DNA of 64,000 nucleotides from Anaerolineales bacterium UBA5195 (GTDB taxonomy: Bacteria > Chloroflexota > Anaerolineae > Anaerolineales > Villigracilaceae): assembly GCA_002412925.1 (NCBI GenBank), contig DHVZ01000033.1, forward strand, positions 1 through 64,000, written 5' to 3'. Positions 35,322-43,293 of the stretch are shown piece after piece. The translations under genes were made by a program, and so were the position numbers. The number at the start of each line of letters is the position of its first letter. Positions within the stretch are counted from its first letter, which is position 1. Below the pieces are notes generated by a model. That model was not told the DNA's origin. It saw nothing but the letters and a program-made list of their open reading frames with translations, and ran no database searches.

Positions 35322-37196
35322 TCAAAGTGCCACTGTCTTGACTTTGCCCGCTTCATTGAGGGCGCCGCCTAAACGCGGTTCGGGTTTGGGCTCATTATCA
35401 AGATATTGTTCCAGAAAATTGTGGTGCTCGCTGTGATTAAGGGCATCTTCGAAGTCGCCAGATTTGGGCGGCACAGGCAACTCTTCAAAACGTGCGGGTT
35501 TTAAAATGCCAAAGATTGCGAAAAAATGCGCCACACCCATCAATAAGGCATAACGATATTCCTGCATCCTGAGCGACTGCCACTCGACGATATTGCCCAT
35601 CGAACCCTGAATTCGTGATTTTTCGCGGATCACGCGGTGGATGCCTTGTGGGTCGCGGTAGCCTGCCGGGGAAAGCAGGATCAGGTGCGCCATCAGGATT
35701 AAAAGCGAGAAGACGATTAAGACGACCCAGCCGCCTTCATTCCACTTGGTGACAATCTGGCCGACAAAAATGAATGTCGAAAGCGCGGTCGCAAAAGTGG
35801 TTCCGATCAGTCCCCACCTGCGCGATCGTCCAGTAAGCTGCCGCTTAACATGCTGCCGCATGGCGAGCCCCATCACGGCGATGGGCATGAAAACGCCCAC
35901 GCCGTAGTAAGGCACAGCGGCGCTGGTATTGCCCCGCACCAGGAATTGGATGAAAACAGCCATGATCGCGGCGGCAGTGACAGGGCGCGTAAAGGTTCCC
36001 ATCGGATTGCGGTAGACCACCACTTCTGGTAGTTCGCCAATGGCTACATTGCGCCAAGTGATGGCTTGCAAATCCTGGAAAGCGGTCATCGAGGCGGCGG
36101 TCAGCAGACCAACGGCCAAGATTTGGTAAGCCCAAAACAGGATGATGCCGCCGGGGATGGTTGTAAATCCGATAAAAGCCAGGTTACCGACCAGACTCCG
36201 GCCTTCTACGCCGTCAAAAGCCTGAAAATGGATGGCAAAATAGGTCAGCACCAGCGTGGTGAGGGCACCATAGAACAAGAAGGATGTCTGCACAGCCCGC
36301 CCGATGCCTGATTTTCCGCTGTAAAAGCGCCAAAGTTTTTCCAACTTTGGCAGGGTTCTTCGCCCCCATTTAACAAAGCCTGCATCTTCATCAATCACAA
36401 ACTGGATACCGTTGGACATGGCCTCCAGGCCGGTCAGGGCCACCAGGCCCTTCATGGAGGCAGCCAGCATGTGGAACAAGGCTTGCCAGATGGTGGTGAC
36501 CTGGGTGGTCGTTTCTGTTGGCAGGGCCGGGACCTGGTTTGCTTTTGCAACCAGAAGGCCAATTACCATGGTGATGGTCAAAAATACGAAGATACCCAGA
36601 CCAGTAAAGACCACCTGCGCTGATTCGCCGCGCCCGCGGATGGTGATAAACCAGGTGACGCCGACCATGGCTGCACCGATCATGAAGTGCCAATGCCAGG
36701 CGATGCCTCCGGCTTGCTGGAGCGAAAGCAGCTGGTCGACTCCCGAAAGCGTTGAGACCACGATGGTGAAAATGTAATCCTGCAACAAGATGACAGCCAC
36801 AATCAGGCTCAAGGATGGCCCCAGGTAGCGCATGGCCGCCGTGAATGAACCACCGCCTTCGTTGAAAACCCCCAAGGAATACATATACAACCCGCCAAAC
36901 ACCAGGTTTGCAATGCTAATGACGGCCACCGCTGCGTAGGCAGAATGTTCCAGCCCATAAGGATGCAGGGCATGCAGCATTTCACCGGTGGCATAATAAT
37001 ACGATGTAAAGTAGTCCACGCCGAAAAGCGCGATGGCTGCCAGTAATCCAACCTGACCGGCACCATGCACATGCGCATCTTCTTGTTTTTCTCTCGGCGC
37101 AGCTTTGAAGGCCAGCGCCACAAACACAACCATTAATCCAATGGCAAATAACATGAGGTTTTTTCTCTCCAACCAAGAATGATAACCCCCCATCAT
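35322..37196 (-). CDS. APC-superfamily permease, paralogue 1 (possible K+ transporter)
   Basis: A 624-residue paralogue of the permease at 32255-34099, with the same signature segments (HVHGAGQVGLLAAIALFGVDYF, GEMLHALHPYG, FNEGGGSFTAAMRYLGP, TAFQDLQAITWRNVAIGE) and the same C-terminal cytosolic region (SPAGYRDPQGIHRVIREKSR). Divergence is concentrated at the N-terminus (MMGGYHSWLERKN extension, of which the first residues may not be used), the loop VPALPTETTTQVTT and the tail after about 560. Such clustered differences suggest paralogues with different regulation or affinity. It is transcribed first in the permease-unknown-permease-ATPase-trkA-trkA series. Confidence 0.7.
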   Translation of the reverse strand: MMGGYHSWLERKNLMLFAIGLMVVFVALAFKAAPREKQEDAHVHGAGQVGLLAAIALFGVDYFTSYYYATGEMLHALHPYGLEHSAYAAVAVISIANLVFGGLYMYSLGVFNEGGGSFTAAMRYLGPSLSLIVAVILLQDYIFTIVVSTLSGVDQLLSLQQAGGIAWHWHFMIGAAMVGVTWFITIRGRGESAQVVFTGLGIFVFLTITMVIGLLVAKANQVPALPTETTTQVTTIWQALFHMLAASMKGLVALTGLEAMSNGIQFVIDEDAGFVKWGRRTLPKLEKLWRFYSGKSGIGRAVQTSFLFYGALTTLVLTYFAIHFQAFDGVEGRSLVGNLAFIGFTTIPGGIILFWAYQILAVGLLTAASMTAFQDLQAITWRNVAIGELPEVVVYRNPMGTFTRPVTAAAIMAVFIQFLVRGNTSAAVPYYGVGVFMPIAVMGLAMRQHVKRQLTGRSRRWGLIGTTFATALSTFIFVGQIVTKWNEGGWVVLIVFSLLILMAHLILLSPAGYRDPQGIHRVIREKSRIQGSMGNIVEWQSLRMQEYRYALLMGVAHFFAIFGILKPARFEELPVPPKSGDFEDALNHSEHHNFLEQYLDNEPKPEPRLGGALNEAGKVKTVAL

Positions 37197-37224
37197 AAAA
37201 TTGCCACAAATTTTATCCCCTTCG

Positions 37225-37260
37225 ACATTAAGAAAAAATAAAAATACCCGTCACCGGCAT
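37225..37260 (-). terminator. Possible attenuator or terminator after the small membrane-protein gene
   Basis: On the minus strand a weak AUGCC/GGUAU stem is followed by TTTTTATTTTTTC. It could terminate or attenuate transcription between the 55-residue gene and permease 1. Confidence 0.4.
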
Positions 37261-37287
37261 TCAAATTTGAAAGCAAGAGGCAGTCTT

Positions 37288-37455
37288 TTACTTTCCCGGC
37301 GAATTGAACAAAATAAAAATCATGAACCAGAGCAACGTAAAAAAAACCAGGAGATGCCTGCCAGCGTTGTGCAATGGGAGCAACGAAGCTCCAAGGATGG
37401 AAGCCAACGGTAATCCCACGACGACAAGCTTGAAGAAAGGTTTGATTTTGGTCAT
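37288..37455 (-). CDS. 55-residue two-helix membrane protein upstream of permease 1
   Basis: A small protein not recognised by family. From the ATG at 37453-37455 (AGGAT upstream) it reads MTKIKPFFKLVVVGLPLASI, then two hydrophobic helices (about residues 8-25 and 34-50) joined by a short loop with H-N-A-G-R-H, and ends in NSPGK. Positive residues at the start suggest an N-in, C-in hairpin. A TACAAT hexamer 32 nt upstream could serve as -10. Placed between the kdpE terminator and a permease operon, it might be a small accessory subunit, like KdpF for KdpA, but no similarity supports this. Confidence 0.5.
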   Translation of the reverse strand: MTKIKPFFKLVVVGLPLASILGASLLPLHNAGRHLLVFFTLLWFMIFILFNSPGK

Positions 37456-37533
37456 ACCGGCGATCCTGCTTGAAATTGTAGACCGGAGAGAGAAAAATTG
37501 CATAAAAATTTTCGTTGAGCACATAAGTGAAAA

Positions 37534-37564
37534 ATAAAAAAAGACGCCCACAAGGCGCCTTTTA
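37534..37564 (-). terminator. Rho-independent terminator after the kdpE-like gene
   Basis: On the minus strand AAAGGCGCC and GGGCGTCTTT form a 9-bp stem with one G-U pair, followed by a run of seven T. It lies 18 nt after the kdpE stop. Confidence 0.85.
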
Positions 37565-37581
37565 GCATATAAATTTCCAAG

Positions 37582-38280
37582 TTAATCGCTTGTCATGAAC
37601 CGATAGCCAATACCTGGCTCGGTCAGCAGTACTTTGGGTTGATCCGGGTCATCCTCCAGCTTTTTTCGCAGCTGGCGCATATAGACGCGCAGGTACTCAA
37701 CCTTATCTGCCTCGGCCGGGTCCCAAACGTTCGACAAAATCATCTGATGCGTCAGCACCCGCCCGGCGTGACTGGCGAGATAAGCCAGCAGTTTAAATTC
37801 AGTCGCAGTCAGGGAAACTTCGACGTTAGCGCGTTTTGCGACGAACCCTGCCAAGTCGACTTCAATCTGGCCCGCGCGGACAATTGTGTACTTGACGCCT
37901 CCTGCGACTTGACTCTTGTGGCGGAGGGCCACCCTGACCCGCGCCAGTAACTCCTCGATCCCGAAGGGTTTGGTCAGGTAATCATCGGCGCCGGCGTCGA
38001 GAGCTGCCACTTTGTCCTTTTCGCTTTCACGTACCGATAAGATGATGATCGGGGTCTGGGTCCACTCGCGGATTTCCTTACAAACCTGAATCCCTTCCAT
38101 GTCTGGCAGGGACATGTCCAGGATGATCAAATCCGGTTGTTCGGCGGCGGCGATGGCCAGTCCTTCCTCGCCGCGCATGGCTGTGCTGACGTGGAATTGC
38201 TTGGCGGTCAAAATCGTTTTCAGCGCCCGCAGAATCTGCGGTTCATCGTCAATGACAAGGATGTGGGTGGGATTGGTCAT
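37582..38280 (-). CDS. kdpE: KdpE-like OmpR-family response regulator
   Basis: A 232-residue regulator from the ATG at 38278-38280, which overlaps the kinase TGA as ATGA; a longer in-frame extension to 38379 lies inside the kinase gene. The receiver domain carries VIDDEP (acidic pocket), phospho-acceptor Asp in ILDMSLPD (about 53) and K in TKPFG (about 102). A winged-helix DNA-binding domain occupies about 130-228 (EFKLLAYLASHAGRVLTHQMILSNVWD, YLRVYMRQLRKKLEDD, GIGYRF). In other bacteria KdpE activates kdpFABC under K+ limitation. Those genes are not in this window, and the adjacent permease/ATPase cluster is the obvious candidate regulon. Confidence 0.88.
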   Translation of the reverse strand: MTNPTHILVIDDEPQILRALKTILTAKQFHVSTAMRGEEGLAIAAAEQPDLIILDMSLPDMEGIQVCKEIREWTQTPIIILSVRESEKDKVAALDAGADDYLTKPFGIEELLARVRVALRHKSQVAGGVKYTIVRAGQIEVDLAGFVAKRANVEVSLTATEFKLLAYLASHAGRVLTHQMILSNVWDPAEADKVEYLRVYMRQLRKKLEDDPDQPKVLLTEPGIGYRFMTSD

Positions 38281-39725
38281 GTGTGTGAAATGATGGGCAG
38301 TGTGAAATTGAAAGCCAACCCATCTGCGAGGTTCGCTGCCCAGATTGTACCCCCATGCGCCTCGATCATCCCTTTGCAAATCGAAAGTCCCAGCCCGGAG
38401 CCTGTCACCCGCGTGGAGGGGTTGAGGCGGTAAAACTTGTCAAAAATTCGCTCCAGGTCGGTTTCTGGGACAGGCAGGCTTTGGTTCGAAAGGGTGACCA
38501 GCAAAAACTGCTCATCCTTTGGTTTGGCGGTGATCCTGATCGTCGATCCGGGCGGTGAATATTTCAAGCTGTTGGTCAGCAGGTTCGTGAAAACCTGCTG
38601 CATCTGGACATAATCCACATTAATCAGCGGCAGATCCTCGGGGATATCTACGATAATTTGATGATTCTGGGTCTGCGGGTGCATACGCCCGGTTACTGCG
38701 CCAACGATTTCTGCCAGCATATCGGGTTTTTGCTGCGGTATGAGCGCTCCCGCTTCGATGCGCGACATATCCAGCAGGTTGCCAACCAGCACGTTGAGAT
38801 GGTCAATCTCCTCTTCAACGGTCGCCAGCAGTTCGGTACGCGCTTCGCTCTCCCATTCCACTTCGCCGGACCGTAAGCTGGAAACCGAGGCCTTGATCGC
38901 CGCCAAAGGCGAGCGCAATTCGTGCGAGACGGATGACAGCAAGGAGGATTTCAGCCGGTCGCTTTCTTCCAGGATTTTGGTTTTTCGCGCACTTTCGCCC
39001 AGCCGCATCCGTTCGATCGCCATGACGCTCTGACCGGTAAAAATTTTTAACAGGCGTTCTTCCGCTACCTGGACAGGCTCATTGCTCCACAGACGGATTT
39101 CGCCGATCAGTCCGCGCGCGGTTTGCAGCGGCAAGACGAGGGGCTTGGCGGGCTCGTTTTCGGGCAGGGAGAGGCCTTTGGCCAGGAAGACCGGCTTCGG
39201 GGAGTTTTCGATCAGGATTTCGGTACGTTTGGGGCGCAGCGCTTGGTCAATTTTGTCCAGCAGAGCGCGTGCAGCAGCGTGCTCATCCGCTGACCCAGCC
39301 AGCAGGGTGCTAAATTCGTACAGACGGATGGCCTCGTGTTCTCGCGCAGTGGCGATTGCCAGGTTTTGCCGCACACGCCCAGCCAGTTCGCTGATCACGA
39401 ATGCAACCCCCAGAAAGGCGGCCAGGATGATCAAGTCTTCAGTCTGTTTGACCTGGAAGGTGTACAGGTCTGGGATAAAAAAGAAGTTGAAGGACAAGAA
39501 TGAAACGATGGCCGCGGCGATGCCTGGGAATAACCCCCACAGGCTGGCGCAAAACCCCACCGGGATAAGAAAGATGAGTGCCACAGTGGTGTTGTTGACG
39601 TGCTCAAGTCGGGTGAAGACGATCAGCGCGCCACTGGTGATAAGTGATACTACCAGCGCCAGTAGAGACGCTGCTGGCGCTGGTAGTTCGGATATTTTAC
39701 GAGAACGGTAATTTCCTGAAGTCAT
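38277..39725 (-). CDS. KdpD-like sensor histidine kinase without the KdpD/Usp N-terminal domains
   Basis: A 482-residue kinase. The N-terminal four-helix DUF4118 membrane region (about 15-115; FLIPVGFCASLWGLFPGIAAAIVSFLSFNFFFIPDLYTF) is the KdpD transmembrane signature. A GAF domain (about 135-245), HisKA with SHELRSPLAAIK, and HATPase with NLLTNSLKYSP, IFDKFYR and GSGLGLSICKGMIEAHGG follow. The cytosolic KdpD and Usp domains of E. coli KdpD, which bind c-di-AMP in some species, are absent, so sensing must rely on the membrane and GAF parts. The ATG overlaps the stop of the LLM F420 oxidoreductase gene as ATGA, linking this pair to the F420 operon. Confidence 0.88.
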   Translation of the reverse strand: MTSGNYRSRKISELPAPAASLLALVVSLITSGALIVFTRLEHVNNTTVALIFLIPVGFCASLWGLFPGIAAAIVSFLSFNFFFIPDLYTFQVKQTEDLIILAAFLGVAFVISELAGRVRQNLAIATAREHEAIRLYEFSTLLAGSADEHAAARALLDKIDQALRPKRTEILIENSPKPVFLAKGLSLPENEPAKPLVLPLQTARGLIGEIRLWSNEPVQVAEERLLKIFTGQSVMAIERMRLGESARKTKILEESDRLKSSLLSSVSHELRSPLAAIKASVSSLRSGEVEWESEARTELLATVEEEIDHLNVLVGNLLDMSRIEAGALIPQQKPDMLAEIVGAVTGRMHPQTQNHQIIVDIPEDLPLINVDYVQMQQVFTNLLTNSLKYSPPGSTIRITAKPKDEQFLLVTLSNQSLPVPETDLERIFDKFYRLNPSTRVTGSGLGLSICKGMIEAHGGTIWAANLADGLAFNFTLPIISHT

Positions 39726-40717
39726 ACCTGCGCGAAGCTATCAATCAATAGTTTTACATTCCCGCCGGCTGCATACAGGATCGGACAGGTGCAGCCGCGC
39801 TTGGTGTATTCTTCCACTTTTGCGCGGGCTTCTGCGGGCGTGCCTGAAGCGGTAATCTTTTCTACCAGGAAATCAGGAACCAGGTGCTTGGCCTGATTGA
39901 TTTGTTCCTTGGTGGCGGGCCAGCCCAAAATCGACTGGATTTCATGGACAACTTCATCAGAAACACCACTGGCTTTGGCGATATGCGGCTGTTGAGCCAT
40001 ATACTGGCAAAGCAGCATCTTGGTTGTTTCGATGGCTTTATCGTGGTCTTCATCCACCGAACAGACAATCAACTGTGGGCGGTCCAGGTCGGCGACGCTA
40101 CGCCCGGCCTTTTTGGCGCCTTTGTCGAGCAATTCCAGGGCCTTGTCATTGTATTCAGGCGCCACGCAATAATTCAGGACAGCGCCGTCGGCGATTTCAC
40201 CGGTCATTTCCATCATCAAGTCGCCGGTTGCGCCGATCATGATCGGCACATCACGCGGCTCGCGGCGGCCATGTACCACATCCAACTCGATGGCGTTGAC
40301 ATGAATAAACTCGCCATCGAAGGTCACGCGTTCCATGTTGAGCAGGCGGCGCATGATCTGAACGGTTTCTTTCATGGCTGTCAGCGGTTTCTTGCGGTCG
40401 ATGCCGACATTTTTGGCAAGCGGGTCCCACCAGGCGCCGATGCCGCAGATGATGCGGCCGGGGGCCAGGTCGTCCAGCGTCAGGTACGTGGCCGCCAACA
40501 GGCCAATATTGCGTGTCCAGTTATTGATCACTCCGGAACCTACCTTGAGTTTTTTGGTGACTGCGGCGTAGGCTGCCATTGGCACAATCGCATCGCGCAC
40601 CAGCCGCGATTCAGCCTGCCAGACAGCCTCGAAGCCTTTCTCTTCGGCATACCTGACGTAATCCAATCCATCGCGCAAATCATGAGAATCTTGCAGGTAG
40701 AGGGCAACACGAGCCAT
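39722..40717 (-). CDS. LLM-class F420-dependent oxidoreductase (Mer-like)
   Basis: A 331-residue TIM-barrel flavin-like oxidoreductase of the bacterial luciferase/F420 family: LYLQDSHDLRDGLDYVRYAEEKGFEAVWQAE at the start, GSGVINNWTRN and GRIICGIGAWWDPLA in the core, VPIMIGATGDLMMEMTGEIADG, and a C-terminal GTPAEARAKVEEY typical of Mer/FGD-like enzymes. It uses reduced or oxidised F420 to move hydride to or from an unidentified substrate; methylene-tetrahydromethanopterin reductase is a subfamily label, not a proof. It is the last F420 gene, 11 nt after cofC, and its stop overlaps the histidine kinase start. Confidence 0.88.
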   Translation of the reverse strand: MARVALYLQDSHDLRDGLDYVRYAEEKGFEAVWQAESRLVRDAIVPMAAYAAVTKKLKVGSGVINNWTRNIGLLAATYLTLDDLAPGRIICGIGAWWDPLAKNVGIDRKKPLTAMKETVQIMRRLLNMERVTFDGEFIHVNAIELDVVHGRREPRDVPIMIGATGDLMMEMTGEIADGAVLNYCVAPEYNDKALELLDKGAKKAGRSVADLDRPQLIVCSVDEDHDKAIETTKMLLCQYMAQQPHIAKASGVSDEVVHEIQSILGWPATKEQINQAKHLVPDFLVEKITASGTPAEARAKVEEYTKRGCTCPILYAAGGNVKLLIDSFAQV

Positions 40718-40728
40718 GGTTTATCTCC

Positions 40729-41337
40729 TTATGGTTTTGATTGTTCGATTTGTTTCAGCAAAGCCAGGTCATCGGGCGTGTCTAGGTCCAATTCTATCCG
40801 GTCATTCCTAACAATATCGAGCTTGGCGCCGATGCTTTTTGCATGGTTGCAATGCCGGGTAAACGATCCAGGTCCAAAAGCATAAGGAACCAGCCCTCCG
40901 GGGGCCATCAGCAAGGCATTTGTTCCATCCATGTGCCGGTCTGGCGTGATGACCATGCAGGGTGGTTCGCAAACGTGATCAAAAAATTCAACCAAATCTC
41001 CTTGGGTTAAAAGCGGCAGGTCGGCTGGCAGGACCAGCACCCCGCGACCTGCGTAGTTTTTTACCAGCATGGTGGCGCGGTTGAGAGCGCTGTTCAGATT
41101 GGGGTTGCCGTCTTCCAGTACTGTCCGCGCGCCGAATTCACGCGCAATTGCCAGTGCGGCCGGGTCGCGGCTCACAACCAGCGTTTGCGTCACGATTGGA
41201 GTTGTGCGCAAAATATCCAGCGTTTGTTCCAAAAACATGCGGTTGAGCACGGCGCGCTCATCATCAGAAAGCACGCCTGAAAGCCGAGACTTACCTAGCC
41301 GCAATGGTTTAACCGGGACGATGGCCCAAATTGTCAT
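40729..41337 (-). CDS. cofC: CofC/FbiD, phospholactate or phosphoenolpyruvate guanylyltransferase
   Basis: A 202-residue nucleotidyltransferase that makes the activated LPPG or enolpyruvyl-diphospho-guanosine used by CofD, releasing pyrophosphate. The family signature is clear: VPVKPLRLGKSRLS at the start (nucleotide-binding loop), VLVLPADLPLLTQGDL with the metal-binding Asp pair, GTNALLMAPGG, and FGPGSFTRHCNHA near the end, then DLDTPDDL. Whether it uses 2-phospholactate or phosphoenolpyruvate cannot be read directly. The nitroreductase in the same operon favours the phosphoenolpyruvate/dehydro-F420 route. Its ATG overlaps the cofD stop by 4 nt. Confidence 0.93.
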   Translation of the reverse strand: MTIWAIVPVKPLRLGKSRLSGVLSDDERAVLNRMFLEQTLDILRTTPIVTQTLVVSRDPAALAIAREFGARTVLEDGNPNLNSALNRATMLVKNYAGRGVLVLPADLPLLTQGDLVEFFDHVCEPPCMVITPDRHMDGTNALLMAPGGLVPYAFGPGSFTRHCNHAKSIGAKLDIVRNDRIELDLDTPDDLALLKQIEQSKP

Positions 41338-42287
41338 ACAATTCTCACTATAAAGTTTAGCACATCTTCGGCCAGATGTTGACGGTCTTCCAAAGATTTC
41401 ATCAGGGTCTTGGTGACGAGCGGGCGGATTCCGAGCTTTTGGATCTCATCTGCTAGATGGGCGTCCACTGTGTCCAGAACGAATCCTGAAATGGACTCCC
41501 TGTAATGCTTTGCCACCGCCAAGGCGGAAGGTTCCATTCCCAGCTCTGCGAACATCTTCGCTGCCGGGCCCTTTACCGTTTGCCCGCCGATGATCGGGCT
41601 GACAGCCACCACTTTTCGCCCCTCTCCCTTTGAGAGAGAGGGGTAGGGGGTGAGAGTGCGCAATATCGGATCAATACTCACCCACGGATTGCTTGGACAA
41701 AAAACGAGGGCATCTGCTGCATGGATGGCTTCGACCACACCTGGGGCAGGTTGCGCGATTTCAATTCCGTCGAAGCGAAAGCCTTTGACTGTTGGCTCGC
41801 AGCGCTGGTGGACGAAATATTCCTGGAAAGGCAGTTCCCCAAACTCGACGGTCTGCACAATTGTGGCCACGGACTGATCTGTCATCGGCAGGACGGTTGC
41901 GCCAACACCCCAGGTGCGGCAAAAATCTCGCACCACCTGCGAGAGTGGTTGACCGGCTTTCAGACGGCGGGTACGCTCGAGGTGTGTGGCGAGGTCCTTA
42001 TCGCCAATGTGGAACCAGTCTGCGCCGCCAAGCTGACGGAGGTGGTCGAAAACCTGCCAGCTTTCCCCGGTCCGGCCCCAGCCGGTTTCAGGATTGGCGA
42101 GACCAGCCAGCGTGTAGCAGACCGTATCCAGGTCGGGACAGATTTTCAGGCCCCAGTGCTCGAAATCATCGCCGGTATTGACGATAACGGTCAGGTTTTG
42201 GGGTGGCAGGCAGCGGGCCAGCCCGTCAGCCAGTTTGGCTCCGCCAACCCCGCCCGCAAGAGCAACAATCTTTAAGCTATTTTCCAC
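41334..42287 (-). CDS. cofD: CofD/FbiA, 2-phospho-L-lactate transferase
   Basis: A 317-residue enzyme that joins the phospholactyl or enolpyruvyl group to the deazaflavin Fo to give F420-0. Signature parts are VALAGGVGGAKLADGLA at the start, VNTGDDFEHWGLKICPDLDTV (metal and Fo binding), GDKDLATHLERT, and AVSPIIGGQTVKGPAAKM. Residues about 212-224 (TLTPYPSLSKGEGRK), which replace the usual short helix before this last motif, are encoded by a REP-like C-rich repeat at 41617-41653. The Fo synthase genes (fbiC or cofGH) are not in the window. It lies 3 nt after the nitroreductase stop. Confidence 0.93.
   Translation of the reverse strand: MENSLKIVALAGGVGGAKLADGLARCLPPQNLTVIVNTGDDFEHWGLKICPDLDTVCYTLAGLANPETGWGRTGESWQVFDHLRQLGGADWFHIGDKDLATHLERTRRLKAGQPLSQVVRDFCRTWGVGATVLPMTDQSVATIVQTVEFGELPFQEYFVHQRCEPTVKGFRFDGIEIAQPAPGVVEAIHAADALVFCPSNPWVSIDPILRTLTPYPSLSKGEGRKVVAVSPIIGGQTVKGPAAKMFAELGMEPSALAVAKHYRESISGFVLDTVDAHLADEIQKLGIRPLVTKTLMKSLEDRQHLAEDVLNFIVRIV
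41617..41653. repeat. REP-like hairpin inside cofD
   Basis: CCCCTCTCCCTTTGAGAGAG followed by GGGTAGGGGGTGAGAG gives a C-rich/G-rich hairpin that stays in frame and encodes a Pro/Ser/Gly-rich turn. Confidence 0.65.
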
Positions 42288-42290
42288 AAG

Positions 42291-42896
42291 CTACATCCAT
42301 TGCGTGACCTCATCTAACGTTTTCAACTCTTTTTTTCTCGGTTCTTCCGCTGGATACCCGATAAAAAACATGGCCTGCGGTTCCCAGCTTTCTGGTAAAT
42401 CCAGCGCAGCCTTGACGGTTTTCGGCGAAAAGAGCGGTCCGCAGGTCCAGACAGAACCCAGCCCTTCGGCGTGGGCAGCAAGCTGGAGTTGCAACCCGGC
42501 AGCGGCCACGGATTGGATCGCCATCGTTTGCTCGGCGCCGGAGCGTTTTTCGTCCGGGTAAACATCCATCTCGCTGGCGTCCATGCACAGGATGATGACG
42601 ACGGGCGCATCAACAATGCGGCTTTTGGAACGCTTCAGGCGAGACTGAATCTCGGCTTCCGGGAGTCCGTCGGAGGCGAGGTCGCGGCGGAATTCAGCGC
42701 CGAGAAATTCACTTAAACGGGATTTCGGCTGCGGCTGAGTCAGAACGGCAAAACGCCAGGGCTGGCGGTTGTGGGCTGATGGTGCGCGAGTCGCTGTCGC
42801 GAGGATGCGGGTCAACGTTTCCCTGTCCACGGCCTGTGACTGAAAGCGCCGGATCGACCGGCGCGAACGGAGGAATTCGTGCAAGTTAGTGGGCAT
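42291..42896 (-). CDS. FMN nitroreductase-family protein in the F420 operon (candidate dehydro-F420-0 reductase)
   Basis: A 201-residue nitroreductase fold: FLRSRRSIRRFQSQAVD at 8-24 (FMN phosphate binding), APSAHNRQPWRFAVL (FMN ring) and a C-terminal MFFIGYPAEEP motif. In mycobacteria the C-terminal domain of FbiB is of this fold and reduces dehydro-F420-0 with FMNH2. Here a stand-alone version sits between the PPOX oxidoreductase (11-nt overlap) and cofD (3-nt gap), so it is a good candidate for that step. It could also be a general NAD(P)H nitroreductase. The assignment to F420 synthesis is an inference from context. Confidence 0.85.
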   Translation of the reverse strand: MPTNLHEFLRSRRSIRRFQSQAVDRETLTRILATATRAPSAHNRQPWRFAVLTQPQPKSRLSEFLGAEFRRDLASDGLPEAEIQSRLKRSKSRIVDAPVVIILCMDASEMDVYPDEKRSGAEQTMAIQSVAAAGLQLQLAAHAEGLGSVWTCGPLFSPKTVKAALDLPESWEPQAMFFIGYPAEEPRKKELKTLDEVTQWM

Positions 42897-43284
42897 CCAC
42901 TTTTTCGGGCAAGATTTTGTAAATCACGCGGTGCTGTTCGGGCTTGTGGTTGGGATAATTGGGATTGCCGTGATATTTCAGGTTCAAAATGTCGATATGC
43001 TCTTCGGCGCCCTCCAAAGTGTACTCGACCATCCTGCCGCGGATTTGCAGGTAGCGGTATGGATTGACCGGGTCGGCGATCACCAGCGCAACCTGCGGGC
43101 GGGCGCGCATGTTTTTGTCTTTGATGCGGCCTTCGGCAGAGTTGATGAGAAGATAATTGCCGTCCGTATTGAACCAGACCGGGGTAACCTGGGGGCTGCC
43201 ATCTTTCATCAATGTGGCGAGGTAAACAAAGGCTTTCTTTTCATCAGTCAATAAGTCTTGATGGGAATCGGGGATGTTTTGCAT
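42886..43284 (-). CDS. PPOX-class F420-dependent oxidoreductase
   Basis: A 132-residue split beta-barrel protein of the pyridoxamine-5-phosphate-oxidase-like superfamily, F420 branch: FVYLATLMKDGSPQVTPVWFNTDGNYLLINSAEGRIKDKNMRARPQVALVIAD is the typical core with the KNMR cofactor phosphate-binding segment. The C-terminal half has RYLQIRGRMVEYTLEGAEEHIDIL and a YHGNPNY motif. Such small enzymes reduce quinones, biliverdin or other electrophiles with F420H2. The position in the F420 operon supports the F420 rather than FMN assignment. The ribosome site GGAG lies just before the ATG. Confidence 0.87.
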   Translation of the reverse strand: MQNIPDSHQDLLTDEKKAFVYLATLMKDGSPQVTPVWFNTDGNYLLINSAEGRIKDKNMRARPQVALVIADPVNPYRYLQIRGRMVEYTLEGAEEHIDILNLKYHGNPNYPNHKPEQHRVIYKILPEKVDAH

Positions 43285-43293
43285 TGGGTTCTC

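Noticed and set aside
37197..37287. A c-di-AMP (ydaO-type) riboswitch before permease 1
   Set aside because: Expected because of the K+ theme, but the roughly 90-nt leader shows only a weak stem and a T-run and none of the paired elements of the ydaO fold that I could draw.
40018..40885. Plus-strand frames opposite cofC and the LLM oxidoreductase
   Set aside because: They lie entirely opposite strongly conserved genes and have no start signals.
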